From: Timema cristinae
Taxonomy: Eukaryota; Arthropoda; Insecta; Phasmatodea; Timematidae
DNA length: 64,000 nucleotides
Direction: 5' to 3'
NCBI GenBank assembly: GCA_039000515.1
Contig: JBCFYV010000276.1
Coordinates: 22,765-86,764, forward strand
Shown here: piece by piece, positions 9,972 through 22,734 of the stretch
How positions within the stretch are numbered: the first letter of the stretch is position 1
How the letters are laid out: every line of letters starts with the position of its first letter
Made by a program: the position numbers and the translations under genes
The notes under the pieces: model-generated
Databases searched by the model: none
What the model was told of the DNA's origin: nothing
What the model saw: only the letters and a program-made list of their open reading frames with translations

Positions 9972-11399
9972 TTCTTATGGCCCCACCCCCCACATAGTAT
10001 ATTCGCTTGAGCAAATCTCCCCGTGTAATCTGCTCGTTTATTGTGAGTGGTAGAGGCCCATTCACCTGACAGTTTTCCATATGTTATTCAGTTATTCAAG
10101 GTTGTGTCTAATGTTTAACATGATTTTATATCTACTCCTTATTACAATAACACATTACTTATGTTCCCTTTAAAGCTCATTGCATGGCATTTCAATTAAA
10201 TAGCTGTTTTCATTAGCTACATTTTTTTAAAGTTTTTTTATCAACCACATTACAGTAAATAAATAAGTAATATGTATTCAATACAAGGTTGGATGCATGG
10301 AAAAATATTGTAATGTATTGTATTGTAAATGTTGATGAATGAATGAATGAATGAATGAATATGGTTGATAAAAGGAAGAAGGTATAGAAAAGATAGATAT
10401 CTTATAATATATAGGCACATGCAAAAGGTGAGGTTATTTTTATGGGAGAAGTAGTTTTATTTTTCTCAAAAAATGATACTATATGCTGAGAGTGATATTA
10501 TTTACATAAATACGAGTCAAGTTAGTATTCGTTTAAAAAAACTAGGATAAAACTGTCTACATCTTTCGTTCATATTATGTATTTAACTATTTATTAACAT
10601 ATTCGGAGAAAAATCAATTATAAATATGCACAAAACATTTCAGGCTTAGTACTATTAAACTCGATATATCAATATCATTACCTTTGAGTCTTACAAATAT
10701 CAATATCAAAATAATCGATTATCAAATTAGGTTTATACCAAACAATATTAACATAGAAACATGTTGTTATAGAAGACTAAACTACTATCAAATATGGAGA
10801 AGAGAATAAAAATTAACAAGATATAATTTTACCAAACATCACCACCTATAGCAAGGTCCATATATATTTTATTAGTCCCTGCTTGGACCTAGTGTGAAAT
10901 CTTTTAAAGGTTGTAAACAAAGAATCGATCTATTGAATGAAATTTAGGTATTGTAATGTGTAAAAGTAGAAGTTGTGATTTTTAATGCTAACCTCAGATA
11001 AAAATAAGCTTCAATATACTGAAAACACTCATTTTTCCTGTGATCCATTTTATACCTGTAAAATAAGTAAAAACTGATACTAATCATATAAACAGTAGCC
11101 CTGTGTTATCACTATGAAAATTATATTTCATTATGTGTTATTTGACAAATTACAAAGAAATTGTGTTTATTTAGAAAAAAAGCTTAAATTCGTGTAAATT
11201 TGTTTGCCTGTCTTACTTTATATTTTTGAGTGATAGTACAGAATTATTATCTTATAATTATACATGTTTTTTACTGTCAATGGTTTCCACTCCCTATTCA
11301 TGACTTTGGTACTATTGTTGTTTTCACTCATTATTTTAAGAATTTTAATTGGAATATTTCTTAATTGATTTAAATATGGATCACTTCTTTATAAAAACC
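9972..11399. other. Intron sequence with a short TGAA microsatellite
   Basis: AT-rich intron. About six TGAA units at 10332-10360 are the only clear structure; no exon fitting the known phases was seen. Confidence 0.5.
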
Positions 11400-11404
11400 C
11401 GAGG

Positions 11405-13010
11405 GTCAATTATGTGTGTCCGACGCGGAGTCTTGTCACGATGACCTCCTCTCTTCTAGACTTTCGTATAAAAGAGAGCCACCGCGACACACCATCCCTG
11501 ATGGACCGCAGCTTGTTATGAGCAGGGGAAACATGACACCCAGACTCGCCTTAGGATGAAGGATTGCCTCCTTGGCTGCCTGGTCCACCAGTTAATTTCC
11601 TGTAAGACCAGCGTGGCCAAGAATCCAGCAAAAGGCAAGCCGGGTGCTTAATGAGTCAATTTTTAAAATATGCTCATGTATCATCTGACCGAGGGGATTC
11701 CAGGAGTACAAAGTGGACAATGCCAACAGAGAACTCGTGAAATCCGTGCAGATGAGAATGGTGACAATTACGATAAACAAAACACAGATTTAAAAATGGC
11801 GTATAGTTCTGCCATAAAAACAGTGGATTCACCAGATAAGCCAAATTTAAAATTGATTCCCTCCATAACAAAGGTGCATCCCACAGAGGCCCCACACGTT
11901 GAACCATTCGTGTGGATACGCTTAAGTCCCAGAAAGCGAGTGTAGAGGAGCTCGTTAAAGTTACTCTCGTTTATAAAATGTGGAGTGGTCGCTTTAGGGA
12001 ACTTGGCAAGATCAAAATGGTATTGAGGCAGGCGTATCTTCCAGTAAGAAACTTTGGCAGAACTATCTCACATGTGTCAAAAACCGATAGCATCCGGATC
12101 CCAACCTGCCTTATGCTGCCTTACGCCTTTGCACTGTGAAATCATTGGAGTAGCTCACAGTGCTAGATATTGCGGAGAAAAATTGAGTCCAATACATTGA
12201 CAACCTCCACAGGGGAGGAGACAAGTGAACCGTTAGACATGAGGGCAGGTATACTAATAATGAAATTTTTGCTACTAAATTTATGGATATTGTCCCAAAC
12301 CTTAATTGTGGGAGTGGTAATTGTAAGGGTAGAAATAAACTGTCTCCAAGACTCTCTTCTGATTTGATGAATGGCGCGGTGAGCTCAAGCACACAGAATC
12401 TGGAATGACTCCATATTCTCTAAATTAGAACTTCAATGAAATAGACATAGGGCCCTCTGACGGTCAGAAATGGCCAACCAACACTCCTCTTTCCACCAAG
12501 GAACTGGGAGGTGGAACGGATTCAGCGAGGATTTAGGGATGGAAGCCCTTGCCGCCGCGATGACCGTAAAGTAAAATGTCTTACCCTAACATTGACTTCA
12601 GGAGAATATGGTCTATCAAAACACATCGAGCTCGCAAACCCTATCCCAGCCAGCATGTTTAAGCACCCTCCGGGATGCCTGCGCTGTACTGGGAGAGTCT
12701 TGAAGTGGTTGAGAACAGAATGGGAAAGTGATCGCTGCCACATAGGTCCGAGTGAACCTCCCAAAGGAAGTGAGCAGCGATCTTGGGGCTACATAGAGCT
12801 AGGTCGATGGCAGAGGATACACCATTAAAGGTGGAGAAATGTGTTGGGTCCCGGTGTTCATTAACACCAGGTTGCCCGAGACAAGAATATACTCTACCAT
12901 CCTCCCACGGGCGTCTGTAAAATTAGACCCCCACACCAGGTTATGTGTGTTAAAGTCCCCCAAGATGATATAGGGGGCGGGAGTTGTATAAAGAGGGTCT
13001 TTAGTATCAC
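11405..13010 (-). pseudogene. Jockey-type LINE remnant with internal deletion of the reverse transcriptase core
   Basis: Read on the minus strand, pieces appear in correct order. The APE-type endonuclease shows GDFNTHNLVWGS and Arg-Gly-Arg (about 12972-12895) and SAIDLALCSP ending in GSDHFPI (about 12815-12719). The endonuclease-RT linker follows with VPWWKEEC (about 12520-12440), then the RT N-terminal part with Ser-Trp-Arg-Gln and Val-Trp-Asp-Asn (12353-12165). The RNase H domain shows GCTFV, MAELYAI (11920-11790) and FCWILGHAGLTGN (11635-11590), and the C-terminal REEVIVTRLRVGHT is at about 11450. The catalytic RT palm (YxDD) is absent: RT N-terminal sequence is followed within about 200 bp by the pre-RNase H segment. 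Several frameshifts and stops, including a stop in place of the Glu after GN, show it is dead. It lies in the gene's transcriptional orientation. Confidence 0.85.
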
Positions 13011-13019
13011 TTTCTCCTC

Positions 13020-13375
13020 GATTTCTACTATTTTTTGGTGAATCTTGTACAATTTTAAAGTGCCTGTAAATGATTCAATTTCTCCTTTATTTTAACAGAC
13101 TAAATAAATGGTACCATATACAATTGGCAGGATAGAAATGAGTCACCAGTTTACAAAACGATAGCTAAACCTAAGTCTAATGAAAAGTTTCAAATGTTCA
13201 CAAACTCTCATCTTAGATAGTAAATTTAAAATGTTAACGAGCAAGGAATGGAATTGAATGCTAGAGTGATAACAACATCACAATTCTATAAAGGATATTG
13301 GTTTAAAGTGGCAGGTTCTGGCTACATTTTACTGTTGTTAGCACTGTATCGCTGGGATGTTAGAACTGTATGTAC
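13020..13375. other. Intron sequence next to the first visible dehydrogenase exon
   Basis: Non-coding. It includes the donor GT at 13375-13374 (minus sense, GTACAT). Confidence 0.6.
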
Positions 13376-13541
13376 CTTCTCACACTTGTCCATGTCTCTG
13401 CAAGCCAAGATTACATGCGCTCCTCTTGTGGCCAACTCTCGTACTGTCTCCTTGCCCACTCCGGTATTAGCTCCTGTCACAATCACCACCTTTCCATCAG
13501 CCCTGGTTGTGCCATTGTATGTGTTGCCGCCGCTGTAGTCT
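13376..13541 (-). CDS. Retinol dehydrogenase-like SDR, first visible exon (cofactor-binding motif)
   Basis: A 166-bp minus-strand exon with one leading base and 55 codons. It encodes Gly-Lys-Val-Val-Ile-Val followed by TGANTGVG, the TGxxxGxG dinucleotide-binding motif of classical SDRs, then Lys-Glu-Thr and an Ile-Leu-Ala-Cys-Arg-Asp segment. This is the pattern of the RDH11-14 group, which reduces or oxidises retinoids and lipid aldehydes with NADP(H), usually anchored to ER or mitochondrial membranes. The acceptor is TTTGACAG and the donor AAG followed by GTACAT. The next exon in phase is 10.9 kb away at 2469. The N-terminal membrane-anchor exon is upstream (above 13541) and was not identified. 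Substrate specificity cannot be read from these exons. Confidence 0.92.
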
Positions 13542-15272
13542 CTGTCAAATACAACACACAATCATACAATCATACACATCAGTCATTGTATGTATTGCAT
13601 CACTCTAGTCTCTGCAATTAAAATAGTAATATTTAATGTACAGTCTTTTTTTATATTAGAAGGCTGTCATCATATTCTTTACAAAAATTGATGAAAATAG
13701 GAAGAAGACATGCTTGATTGGTTGAATTATTTGACCTTTCGAGGCGCATCAACACAATATATCACTAACACCTTTTACAGGTAAAAACAATGTAGAATTC
13801 TTATAGTGGAATATAAATAATTATAATACACCTGGTGGCAGATGTGGACACTTTTAAACATACAATTATACTAAACAACACATGAAAATATGCTAAGAGT
13901 GTTAAAACTAATCTCAATATGATATAATAACCAAGTGAGCCACTTTATAAAAGTGAGACTCAAATGAGATTTAAAATATCTGCCTGGCATACGTTTGTGC
14001 TACAAAAATTTATAGACAAGATATAAGTAGGCCTAATTATTTCTTCTTACTGATATTATATTTCTAATATGTATTTATCATGTATTAATCATTGTTATTT
14101 TTATAAATTTCTTACAACATAAAAATAAATAATAAATGTTAATTAAAATGAAAAATGAGTTTTTTTGTTTGTTTTTTTACTTCCAAAGACATTTACTGAA
14201 AATATTGTTATTTGTTACCTATCCACAGAGAAAAAATCCAACCAAATCCCATCCCGTGTATTCTTCGATAACTTTCTTAAGAGGAGAAATAGGAGAGTGT
14301 CAATGCAACTATCAAAGAAGAAAATGATAGTGATTTTGGGTGACCCAGAAATTATAGAAAGTGATCATAAAAGTGTGTCTAAATGTTTGTTTCCAACAAT
14401 GACATATCTCTGAGATTGTCAAGTAGTGAAAAATCAGTTTTTGTTGGTTAAGCTGGAGAACCAAATGTAGAAATACTCCATTTGCTCAGCCCCGAAGGAC
14501 TCTTTGGAAAAATATTCTGAAAATTCTCCCAAGTAAAATCTTGTGCAAGAGATGTCACAAATTAAAGTTAATAATTTATGAAATTTTTAACACAAAATTT
14601 GATTGAAGAATTTGTTTCTTGTATTAACTTAAAAAGTGAAAAGATAAAAAATAAAAATATAAAATAACAATGAAAGATTGTAAGCCTACAACCAAAGAAG
14701 AAATTATGGCAGTGTTGGGAGATATTTTCATTTTTGGTTTGAAAATGATAACCAGAGAGATGTATTAGACCTATTGACATCTGACAGAACCGGCAATGAA
14801 ATTCTTAGAACTGCAATAAGTTATAAGAAGATATTTGTTTAATATTTGTATCAATCTGTAGATAACTGCAAAATTTGCAAGTAATATGCAAGTATTAACC
14901 AGGGATGAGATGGTGGCTGCTTCTAAAGGACATTGCTCTTGGATAAATTACAAAATACTAGATTTAATTTTTTTATATTTTAAAAAAGTATTATAGTATT
15001 TATAAATAAAAGATTTTGCCACAGTAGTTCTGTCAAATTATTGGAAAGCATAAATATATATTAATAAAATTATGTTAAATTTGGTTAATCCTTGGTTCCT
15101 TTCCTTTAGGTCATCTTTACCTGACAAAATTTAGAGGTAATTCAGCAGTAGTAGGATTTGTAATATTTGTTTAAAATGTGTGATTACCATTCATTTGCAT
15201 ATATTATACTGGTGTATTTTGTAATATTTGGTAAGAAGACCACTTAAATTATCACATTTCCTTCTTCGCCAA
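13542..15272. other. Non-coding sequence upstream of the first visible dehydrogenase exon
   Basis: AT-rich. It should contain the gene's 5' intron or the missing N-terminal exon, which I could not locate. Open frames around 14136-14413 and 14568-14780 are short, low-complexity and unlike any family I know. Confidence 0.4.
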
Positions 15273-18200
15273 CACTTGGTCAACTGCAACAATGTAACCT
15301 CAGCTTCCAGGTTAATTTGTCAACTACAGCCATGTAGTCTCACCTTCCAGGTCACTTTGTCAACTACAGCCATTAATATGACCTTCCAGGTTACTTTTCA
15401 ACTACAGCCATGTAGTCTCACCTTCCAGGTTACTTTGTCAACTACAGCCATGTAGTCTCACCTTCCAGGTCACTTTGTCAACTACAGCCATGTAATATGA
15501 CCATCCAGGTTACTTTGTCAACTACAGCCATGTAATATGACCTTCCAGGTTACTTTGTCAACTACAGCCAAGTAACCTCACCTTCCAGGTTACTTTGTCA
15601 ACTACAGCCATGTAATATGACCTTCCAGGTTACTTTGTCAACTACAGCCATGTAGTCTCACCTTCCAGGTTACTTTGTCAACTACAGCCATGTAATATGA
15701 CCTTCCAGGTTACTTTGTCAACTACAGCCATGTAGTCTCACCTTCCAGGTTACTTTGTCAACTACAGCCATGTAATATGACCTTCCAGGTTACTTTGTCA
15801 ACTACAGCCAAGTAACCTCACCTTCCAGGTTACTGTGTCAACTACAGCCATGTAGTCTCACCTTCCAGGTTACTTTGTCAACTACAGCCATGTAGTCTCA
15901 CCTTCCAGGTCACTTTGTCAACTACAGCCATGTAGTCTCACCTTCCAGGTTACTGTGTCAACTACAGCCATGTAGTCTCACCTTCCAGGTTACTTTGTCA
16001 ACTACAGCCATGTAATATGACCTTCCAGGTCACTTTGTCAACTACAGCCATGTAACCTCACCTTCCAGGTTACTTTGTCAACTACAGCCAAGTAACCTCA
16101 CCTTCCAGGTTACTTTGTCAACTACAGCCATGTAATATGACCTTCCAGGTTACTTTGTCAACTACAGCCATGTAATATGACCTTCCAGGTCACTTTGTCA
16201 ACTACAGCCATGTAACCTCACCTTCCAGGTTACTTTGTCAACTACAGCCATGTAGTCTCACCTTCCAGGTTACTTTGTCAACTACAGCCATGTAGTCTCA
16301 CCTTCCAGGTTACTGTGTCAACTACAGCCATGTAATATGACCTTCCAGGTCACTTTGTCAACTACAGCCATGTAGTCTCACCTTCCAGGTTACTGTGTCA
16401 ACTACAGCCATGTAATATGACCTTCCAGGTTACTTTGTCAACTACAGCCATGTAACCTCACCTTCCAGGTTACTTTGTCAACTACAGCCATGTAGTCTCA
16501 CCTTCCAGGTTACTTTGTCAACTACAGCCATGTAGTCCTCACCTTCCAGGTTACTTTGTCAACTACAGCCATGTAGTCTCACCTTCCAGGTCACTTTGTC
16601 AACTACAGCCATGTAACCTCACCTTCCAGGTTACTTTGTCAACTACAGCCATGTAACCTCACCTTCCAGGTTACTTTGTCAACTACAGCCATGTAATATA
16701 ACCTTCCAGGTTACTTTGTCAACTACAGCCATGTAGTCTCACCTTCCAGGTTAATTTGTCAACTATAGCCATGTAGTCTCACCTTCCAGGTTACTTTGTC
16801 AACTACAGCCATGTAGTCTCACCTTCCAGGTCACTTTGTCAACTACAGCCATGTAACCTCACCTTCCAGGTTACTTTGTCAACTACAGCCATGTAGTCTC
16901 ACCTTCCAGGTCACTTTGTCAACTACAGCCATGTAACCTCACCTTCCAGGTTACTTTGTCAACTACAGCCATGTAATATGACCTTCCAGGTTACTTTGTC
17001 AACTACAGCCATGTAACCTCACCTTCCAGGTTACTTTGTCAACTACAGCCATGTAGTCTCACCTTCCAGGTTAATTTGTCAACTATAGCCATGTAGTCTC
17101 ACCTTCCAGGTTACTTTGTCAACTACAGCCATGTAGTCTCACCTTCCAGGTCACTTTGTCAACTACAGCCATGTAACCTCACCTTCCAGGTTACTTTGTC
17201 AACTACAGCCATGTAGTCTCACCTTCCAGGTTACTTTGTCAACTACAGCCATGTAGTCTCACCTTCCAGGTTACTTTGTCAACTACAGCCATGTAATATG
17301 ACCTTCCAGGTTACTTTGTCAACTACAGCCATGTAACCTCACCTTCCAGGTTACTTTGTCAACTACAGCCATGTAGTCTCACCTTCCAGGTTATTTTGTC
17401 AACTACAGCCATGTAGTCTCACCTTCCAGGTTACTTTGTCAACTACAGCCATGTAGTCTCACCTTCCAGGTTACTTTGTCAACTACAGCCATGTAATATG
17501 ACCTTCCAGGTTACTTTGTCAACTACAGCCATGTAATATGACCTTCCAGGTTACTTTGTCAACTACAGCCATGTAGTCTCACCTTCCAGGTTACTTTGTC
17601 AACTACAGCCATGTAACCTCACCTTCCAGGTTACTTTGTCAACTACAGCCATGTAGTCTCACCTTCCAGGTTACTTTGTCAACTACAGCCATGTAGTCTC
17701 ACCTTCCAGGTTACTTTGTCAACTACAGCCATGTAATATGACCTTCCAGGTTACTTTGTCAACTACAGCCATGTAACCTCACCTTCCAGGTTACTTTGTC
17801 AACTACAGCCATGTAACCTCACCTTCCAGGTTACTTTGTCAACTACAGCCATGTAGTCTCACCTTCCAGGTTAATTTGTCAACTATAGCCATGTAGTCTC
17901 ACCTTCCAGGTTACTTTGTCAACTACAGCCATGTAGTCTCACCTTCCAGGTCACTTTGTCAACTACAGCCATGTAGTTTCACCTTCCAGGTTATTTGTCA
18001 ACTACAGCCATGTAACCTCACCTTCCAGGTTACTTTGTCAACTACAGCCATGTAATATGACCTTCCAGGTTATTTTGTCAACTACAGCCATGTAGTCTCA
18101 CCTTCCAGGTTACTTTGTCAACTACAGCCATGTAATATGACCTTCCAGGTTACTTTGTCAACTACAGCCATGTAACCTCACCTTCCAGGTTACTTTGTCA

Positions 18201-19350
18201 ACTACAGCCATGTAGTCTCACCTTCCAGGTTATTTTGTCAACTACAGCCATGTAGTCTCACCTTCCAGGTCACTTTGTCAACTACAGCCATGTAGTCTCA
18301 CCTTCCAGGTTACTTTGTCAACTACAGCCATGTAATAAACCTTCCAGGTTACTTTGTCAACTACAGCCATGTAACCTCACCTTCCAGGTTAATTTGTCAA
18401 CTACAGCCATGTAGTCTCACCTTCCAGGTTACTTTGTCAACTACAGCCATGTAATATGACCTTCCAGGTTACTTTGTCAACTACAGCCATGTAACCTCAC
18501 CTTCCAGGTTACTTTGTCAACTACAGCCATGTAGTCTCACCTTCCAGGTTATTTTGTCAACTACAAGCCATGTAGTCTCACCTTCCAGGTTAATTTGTCA
18601 ACTACAGCCATGTAGTCTCACCTTCCAGGTCACTTTGTCAACTACAGCCATGTAGTCTCACCTTCCAGGTTACTTTGTCAACTAACCCATGTAATATAAC
18701 CTTCCAGGTTACTTTGTCAACTACAGCCATGTAACCTCACCTTCCAGGTTACTTTGTCAACTACAGCCATGTAGTCTCACCTTCCAGGTTATTTTGTCAA
18801 CTACAGCCATGTAGTCTCACCTTCCAGGTTAATTTGTCAACTACAGCCATGTAGTCTCACCTTCCAGGTCACTTTGTCAACTACAGCCATGTAGTCTCAC
18901 CTTCCAGGTTACTTTGTCAACTACAGCCATGTAATATAACCTTCCAGGTTACTTTGTCAACTACAGCCATGTAACCTCACCTTCCAGGTTAATTTGTCAA
19001 CTACAGCCATGTAGTCTCACCTTCCAGGTTACTTTGTCAACTACAGCCATGTAATATGACCTTCCAGGTTACTTTGTCAACTACAGCCATGTAACCTCAC
19101 CTTCCAGGTTACTTTGTCAACTACAGCCATGTAGTCTCACCTTCCAGGTTATTTTGTCAACTACAGCCATGTAGTCTCACCTTCCAGGTCACTTTGTCAA
19201 CTACAGCCATGTAATATCACCTTCCAGGTTACTTTGTCAACTACAGCCATGTAATATAACCTTCCAGGTTACTTTGTCAACTACAGCCAAGTAACCTCAC
19301 CTTCCAGGTTACTTTGTCAACTACAGCCATGTAGCCTCACCTTTCTGGTT
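15273..19350. repeat. 40-bp minisatellite, about 100 tandem copies, three-state variable slot
   Basis: The unit is ACTTTGTCAACTACAGCCAT plus a slot plus CACCTTCCAGGTT, total 40 bp. The 8-9-base slot after the CATG takes mainly three states (GTAGTCTC, GTAATATG, GTAACCTC), and a second variable site reads TTACTTT, TCACTTT, TTAATTT, TTATTTT or TTACTGT. Copies at both array edges are degenerate. Identical multi-unit blocks recur (for example 16741-16900 and 17061-17220, 320 bp apart), so the array grew by segmental duplication. The unit length is not a multiple of three, and no protein is implied. Confidence 0.97.
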
Positions 19351-19352
19351 TG

Positions 19353-19660
19353 TGCCGTGCCTTAAGAAACTTTATGTTTTCAAGTATTCTAAGAAGGCTT
19401 ATATATTTTAAGTTATACATTTACTGCACGAATGCTGCTTCGCTAGGCTTTTTTTATTTATGTTTTCCTTTATGACATTTAATGATTTTTAAAGGTTTTT
19501 TAAGACAAAAATAGAATATGCCACTATTTAATTTACCTATGTACAAGTTAACCAACTTGTGCAGGTATTTGAGCTCAATACTAACACATTTCACACTGTG
19601 ATTAAAAAGTTGTTTTTTTGTTGTTGTTAAAAGTGACTTTAGTACAAAATAAGATTTATA
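19353..19660. other. AT-rich spacer, nothing recognised
   Basis: No frame, RNA signal or repeat that I can support. Confidence 0.45.
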
Positions 19661-19662
19661 TA

Positions 19663-20145
19663 CAGTTAAATTTCCATCACCCGTGGTACTGGGAGTATGG
19701 TTGGAACGCAAAAAAGGTCGGATTATCAGAAGAAAACTAAATATTTACAGTACTGTATTACATACATAAATAAGATAGTCTAAAAATAAAACCTGTACAG
19801 AAACACATTTTTTAGTAAGAAATTCGGTAATGTTCTTTTGTTTGGTAGACGACAGTCTAGACTTAGCTGGAGTGATTCCTCCTTGTCCAGTCTCTATAGT
19901 ACTTTTAATTTTTCATTTAAAGGAACAGTAATGTGTTTACGTTTTACTCCTGACGTACTGTATGTAATGCAAAAACTATGTACACAATCCACACACGAGT
20001 AATTACCACGCACTAGACGCTAGATGCTGGATCACTGAAGTAGCAAAACAACTGACTAGTTAACAATGGCCGACCAGTCTTCAACAAGTCGGTGCAAGAG
20101 CTGCGGTCGGACCAACCGGAGCGTCGGACTAGAGAGGTTCTACTG
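19663..20145 (-). mobile_element. pogo/Tigger-type element with internal deletion and CENP-B-like remnant
   Basis: The left end is TA then CAGTTAAATTTCC. The right end, in reverse complement, is CAGTAGAACCTCTCT preceded by TA. Termini beginning CAG with TA flanks fit Tc1/mariner-superfamily pogo elements. On the minus strand about 19960-19855 encodes KRKHITVPLNEKLKVL, a stop, then Arg-Leu-Asp-Lys-Glu-Glu-Ser, which matches the N-terminal CENP-B/Jerky helix-turn-helix of pogo transposases. The DDE catalytic part is missing. Total length is 483 bp, so it is a dead deletion derivative. Confidence 0.65.
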
Positions 20146-20584
20146 TACGATGTTTGGAAGGCAGTTGCCATTTATTTCATTGTATTCTTGTTTGAGGCCG
20201 TTAGTTGTTCAAAATCTCCTACTTGTGTTATGTAGTGACATAATACATAGATTGTTGTGAGTAATTATTAATGAATGTGTGCAAGTAACTGATAGCACAG
20301 GACTAGTCCACACTTGTTTGTGTCAAGACAACTATACATAACACAATGCTGAGTCATGCTGGTTGAAAAATAATTTATTCAAATCTAATCAAGCCCACAA
20401 TTTTAATATTTGAGTTTCTATGAAATTTTTGTTAAAATGTAGGGGGCCTGGTATTTAAATGGTTGTGGTACCTCTAAATATCACCTAACACAGCCAAAAA
20501 TTTACCTTAGATATTTTAAGGATATAAATAAAATAATGAAGGTGTAAGACCAGTCATTTAATGGATATATTACATGTTAGTGAA
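20146..20584. other. Spacer between pogo element and LINE, nothing recognised
   Basis: AT-rich and non-coding. Confidence 0.4.
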
Positions 20585-21692
20585 GTGATTATCTTCTCAA
20601 CATTCTCTTCTTTTTTTCAGCGTCTCATCTCGGAATCCCTTGCATTGATAGCTCTAGTGATTCACATAAATGCCTATGTAAGAAGTATTTTAAAGTATGG
20701 GGTGTTATGGCTGACAGAAAAGAGTCAGTTCAAAAAAGGTTTCTGAAATCCTTAACCTTTAAAAAGGGTGTACCGTTGCATAGATATGAAAATAAACTAA
20801 GTCACTTCAAAATGGCTTCTTTGTACCACAGAAGAATATTTCAAGATGTTGTGTTCACACACAAAGTTAACAATAATGTAATAGACAGTATAGATGTTAT
20901 AGGGAAGCTTAATTATCTTGTTCCTGCTCATAGCATGCTTAAAACATGTCTTTGCTATGTAAGTAACTCCACCATTCCACCACAACAAAAGCTTGTAGAA
21001 ATTTCAACATATCAGTCTCCTCTCATCAAATTAATCAAATTGATCTGTCTGTAACGACCTTAGCAAAATTAAAATTAATAATGGGCATTGAATGATTCCT
21101 TTTTCGAGTCTAAGAGTGTATAGCTGATTATTAAAGTTTATCAACTTGTTTTCACTGTCAATAACAACCTTTTAATCTGATATTAGTCACTGAATGATTG
21201 TACTTCTGTGTGTTATTGTGTAGCTTACTATTTTACAGGGTATCTCTGTCAGTGTCAACCATAAAGATTGATAATAATAGTCACAGTTTAGTTGTATTTT
21301 TGTGGGTATTATTTTGTATCACTATAGGCTACTTCTTGTGTCTATCTTCGTGATTATTGCAAGCCTGTGGTCTTTATATAATTTTAAATAATTTTACAGA
21401 TACTCTTTAAGAAAAGCTGGCTTTTCCATGTTGTCTAACAACATTACTGTACATGGCTACAAGGTTGCTTACTTAATTACAGTTTGCCATTATTTCATTT
21501 ACTTTACAATACTGTTTTGCTCATTGCTGTACTTGGTTATGTATTTTTCTTGGCTTTTCCCCACGGTCTATTTAATGTTTCTCATATAAAGTCATCTTTA
21601 ATTATTAATTCAATTGTACTGTCAGTTGTGGTGACCTATTTAGGTGTTGTTTTAATTGTTAACCCTGTTGGTCTCCCATAAAATAAATAAAT
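20585..21692 (+). pseudogene. 3' end of a non-LTR retrotransposon (RT C-terminus plus 3' UTR)
   Basis: The frame at 20668-20716 reads Tyr-Val-Arg-Ser-Ile-Leu-Lys-Tyr-Gly; after a frameshift near 20710 it continues as ESVQKRFLKSLTF and runs to the stop at 21054. This is the thumb/C-terminal pattern of RT in the Jockey/CR1/I group (region after YxDD: arginine-serine-x-leucine-glutamate-tyrosine, then valine-glutamine-lysine-arginine-phenylalanine). About 640 bp of non-coding sequence follows, ending in ATAAAATAAATAAATG at about 21677-21692, a plausible 3' tail. The element is 5'-truncated, as is usual for LINE insertions. Confidence 0.7.
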
Positions 21693-22734
21693 GTCACAAC
21701 GATGTTCTGAACATTAGTTTTGATATTATGTAAAAATCTAATGAGAGATAGGCCTAATTAAATGTATATTACCAAGGTACTGCAAGACCAGCTGACCTAG
21801 GTATATGTTGCCATTACATTAAAATGTTACTACTATCATAGTTTTCCTAAGTTGACAAAAAAATAATGGTGTAGCATTGCCTGGATTTTTATAACAAATT
21901 TATTTTCCACAAAGGGGCTAGACACACTCTAAAGGCCTAAATACTGGATTATGCTGATGAAACAAATATCAGGCAAGTTATGTTGTGTTTTTTGGACTGT
22001 TGCCTCCTCTATTTCTCTAATACTCACAGTCATGCAAAAGAAATGTAGTGACGTCTGACGTGTAACAAATCAGTTAGGCTTAACCTAGCAGAGAGAAAAA
22101 AAATAATTAAAAAAAAAGTTTTCTTGATCATTGGGGGGCTTATGAAGGCCTAAAACTACCAACCAATAAACACATTTTTAAGCATGGAGCCTATGGATTT
22201 ATTAAACATTAATCTAATCATTTCAGATTTTTAACTTATTTTAAATTGAAAATTAGTAACTGGTCTTATCTCATAATCAATTTGTTAAATGGATTAATGC
22301 AATTTGATATTCATATGGATTAAATAAAGTTACTTTTTAATCAAGTTTGTTGCTAGGGAGGGCTAATTTAATAGTATTTCCCCACGTCCTGGTTCGGAGG
22401 CCTGATCCCCTGGCTCCAGCTGGATGAATGGCTGTTTCAAGAGAAATTGTGAATGTTTATTTGTATAACAAAAAAAAAAAAGGCAGAAATTAAAAATATT
22501 TTTGTTTTATTTAAACCGGAAGCACTGCTTACTTTTCTACTCAGCTGGTATAGGCTTACAGCTTATTTAAGTTTGTAATAACAACTTGTGTTCATAGTAA
22601 GCTTAGGTTGTGATGTGATAATGGGATGGCCAGACACATACGAATAAACATAGTATGGGAATCCTTCCCCAGGAAAAAAAACCAGAGTTGTATATACAAT
22701 CAACAACAGTTCTTGTTTTTAGAGCTATTCAAAT
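21693..22734. other. AT-rich intergenic sequence, nothing recognised
   Basis: About 1 kb without a supported gene. It contains an A11 run near 22470. Confidence 0.4.

Noticed and set aside
15273..19350. A CRISPR-like array (constant repeat with short variable segment)
   Set aside because: The variable slot has only three recurring states and the whole 40-bp unit is tandem; this is a minisatellite in a eukaryotic genome.
21484..21681. A small hydrophobic protein gene of 65 codons
   Set aside because: It sits in the presumed 3' UTR of the LINE fragment, just before its tail, and matches nothing known.
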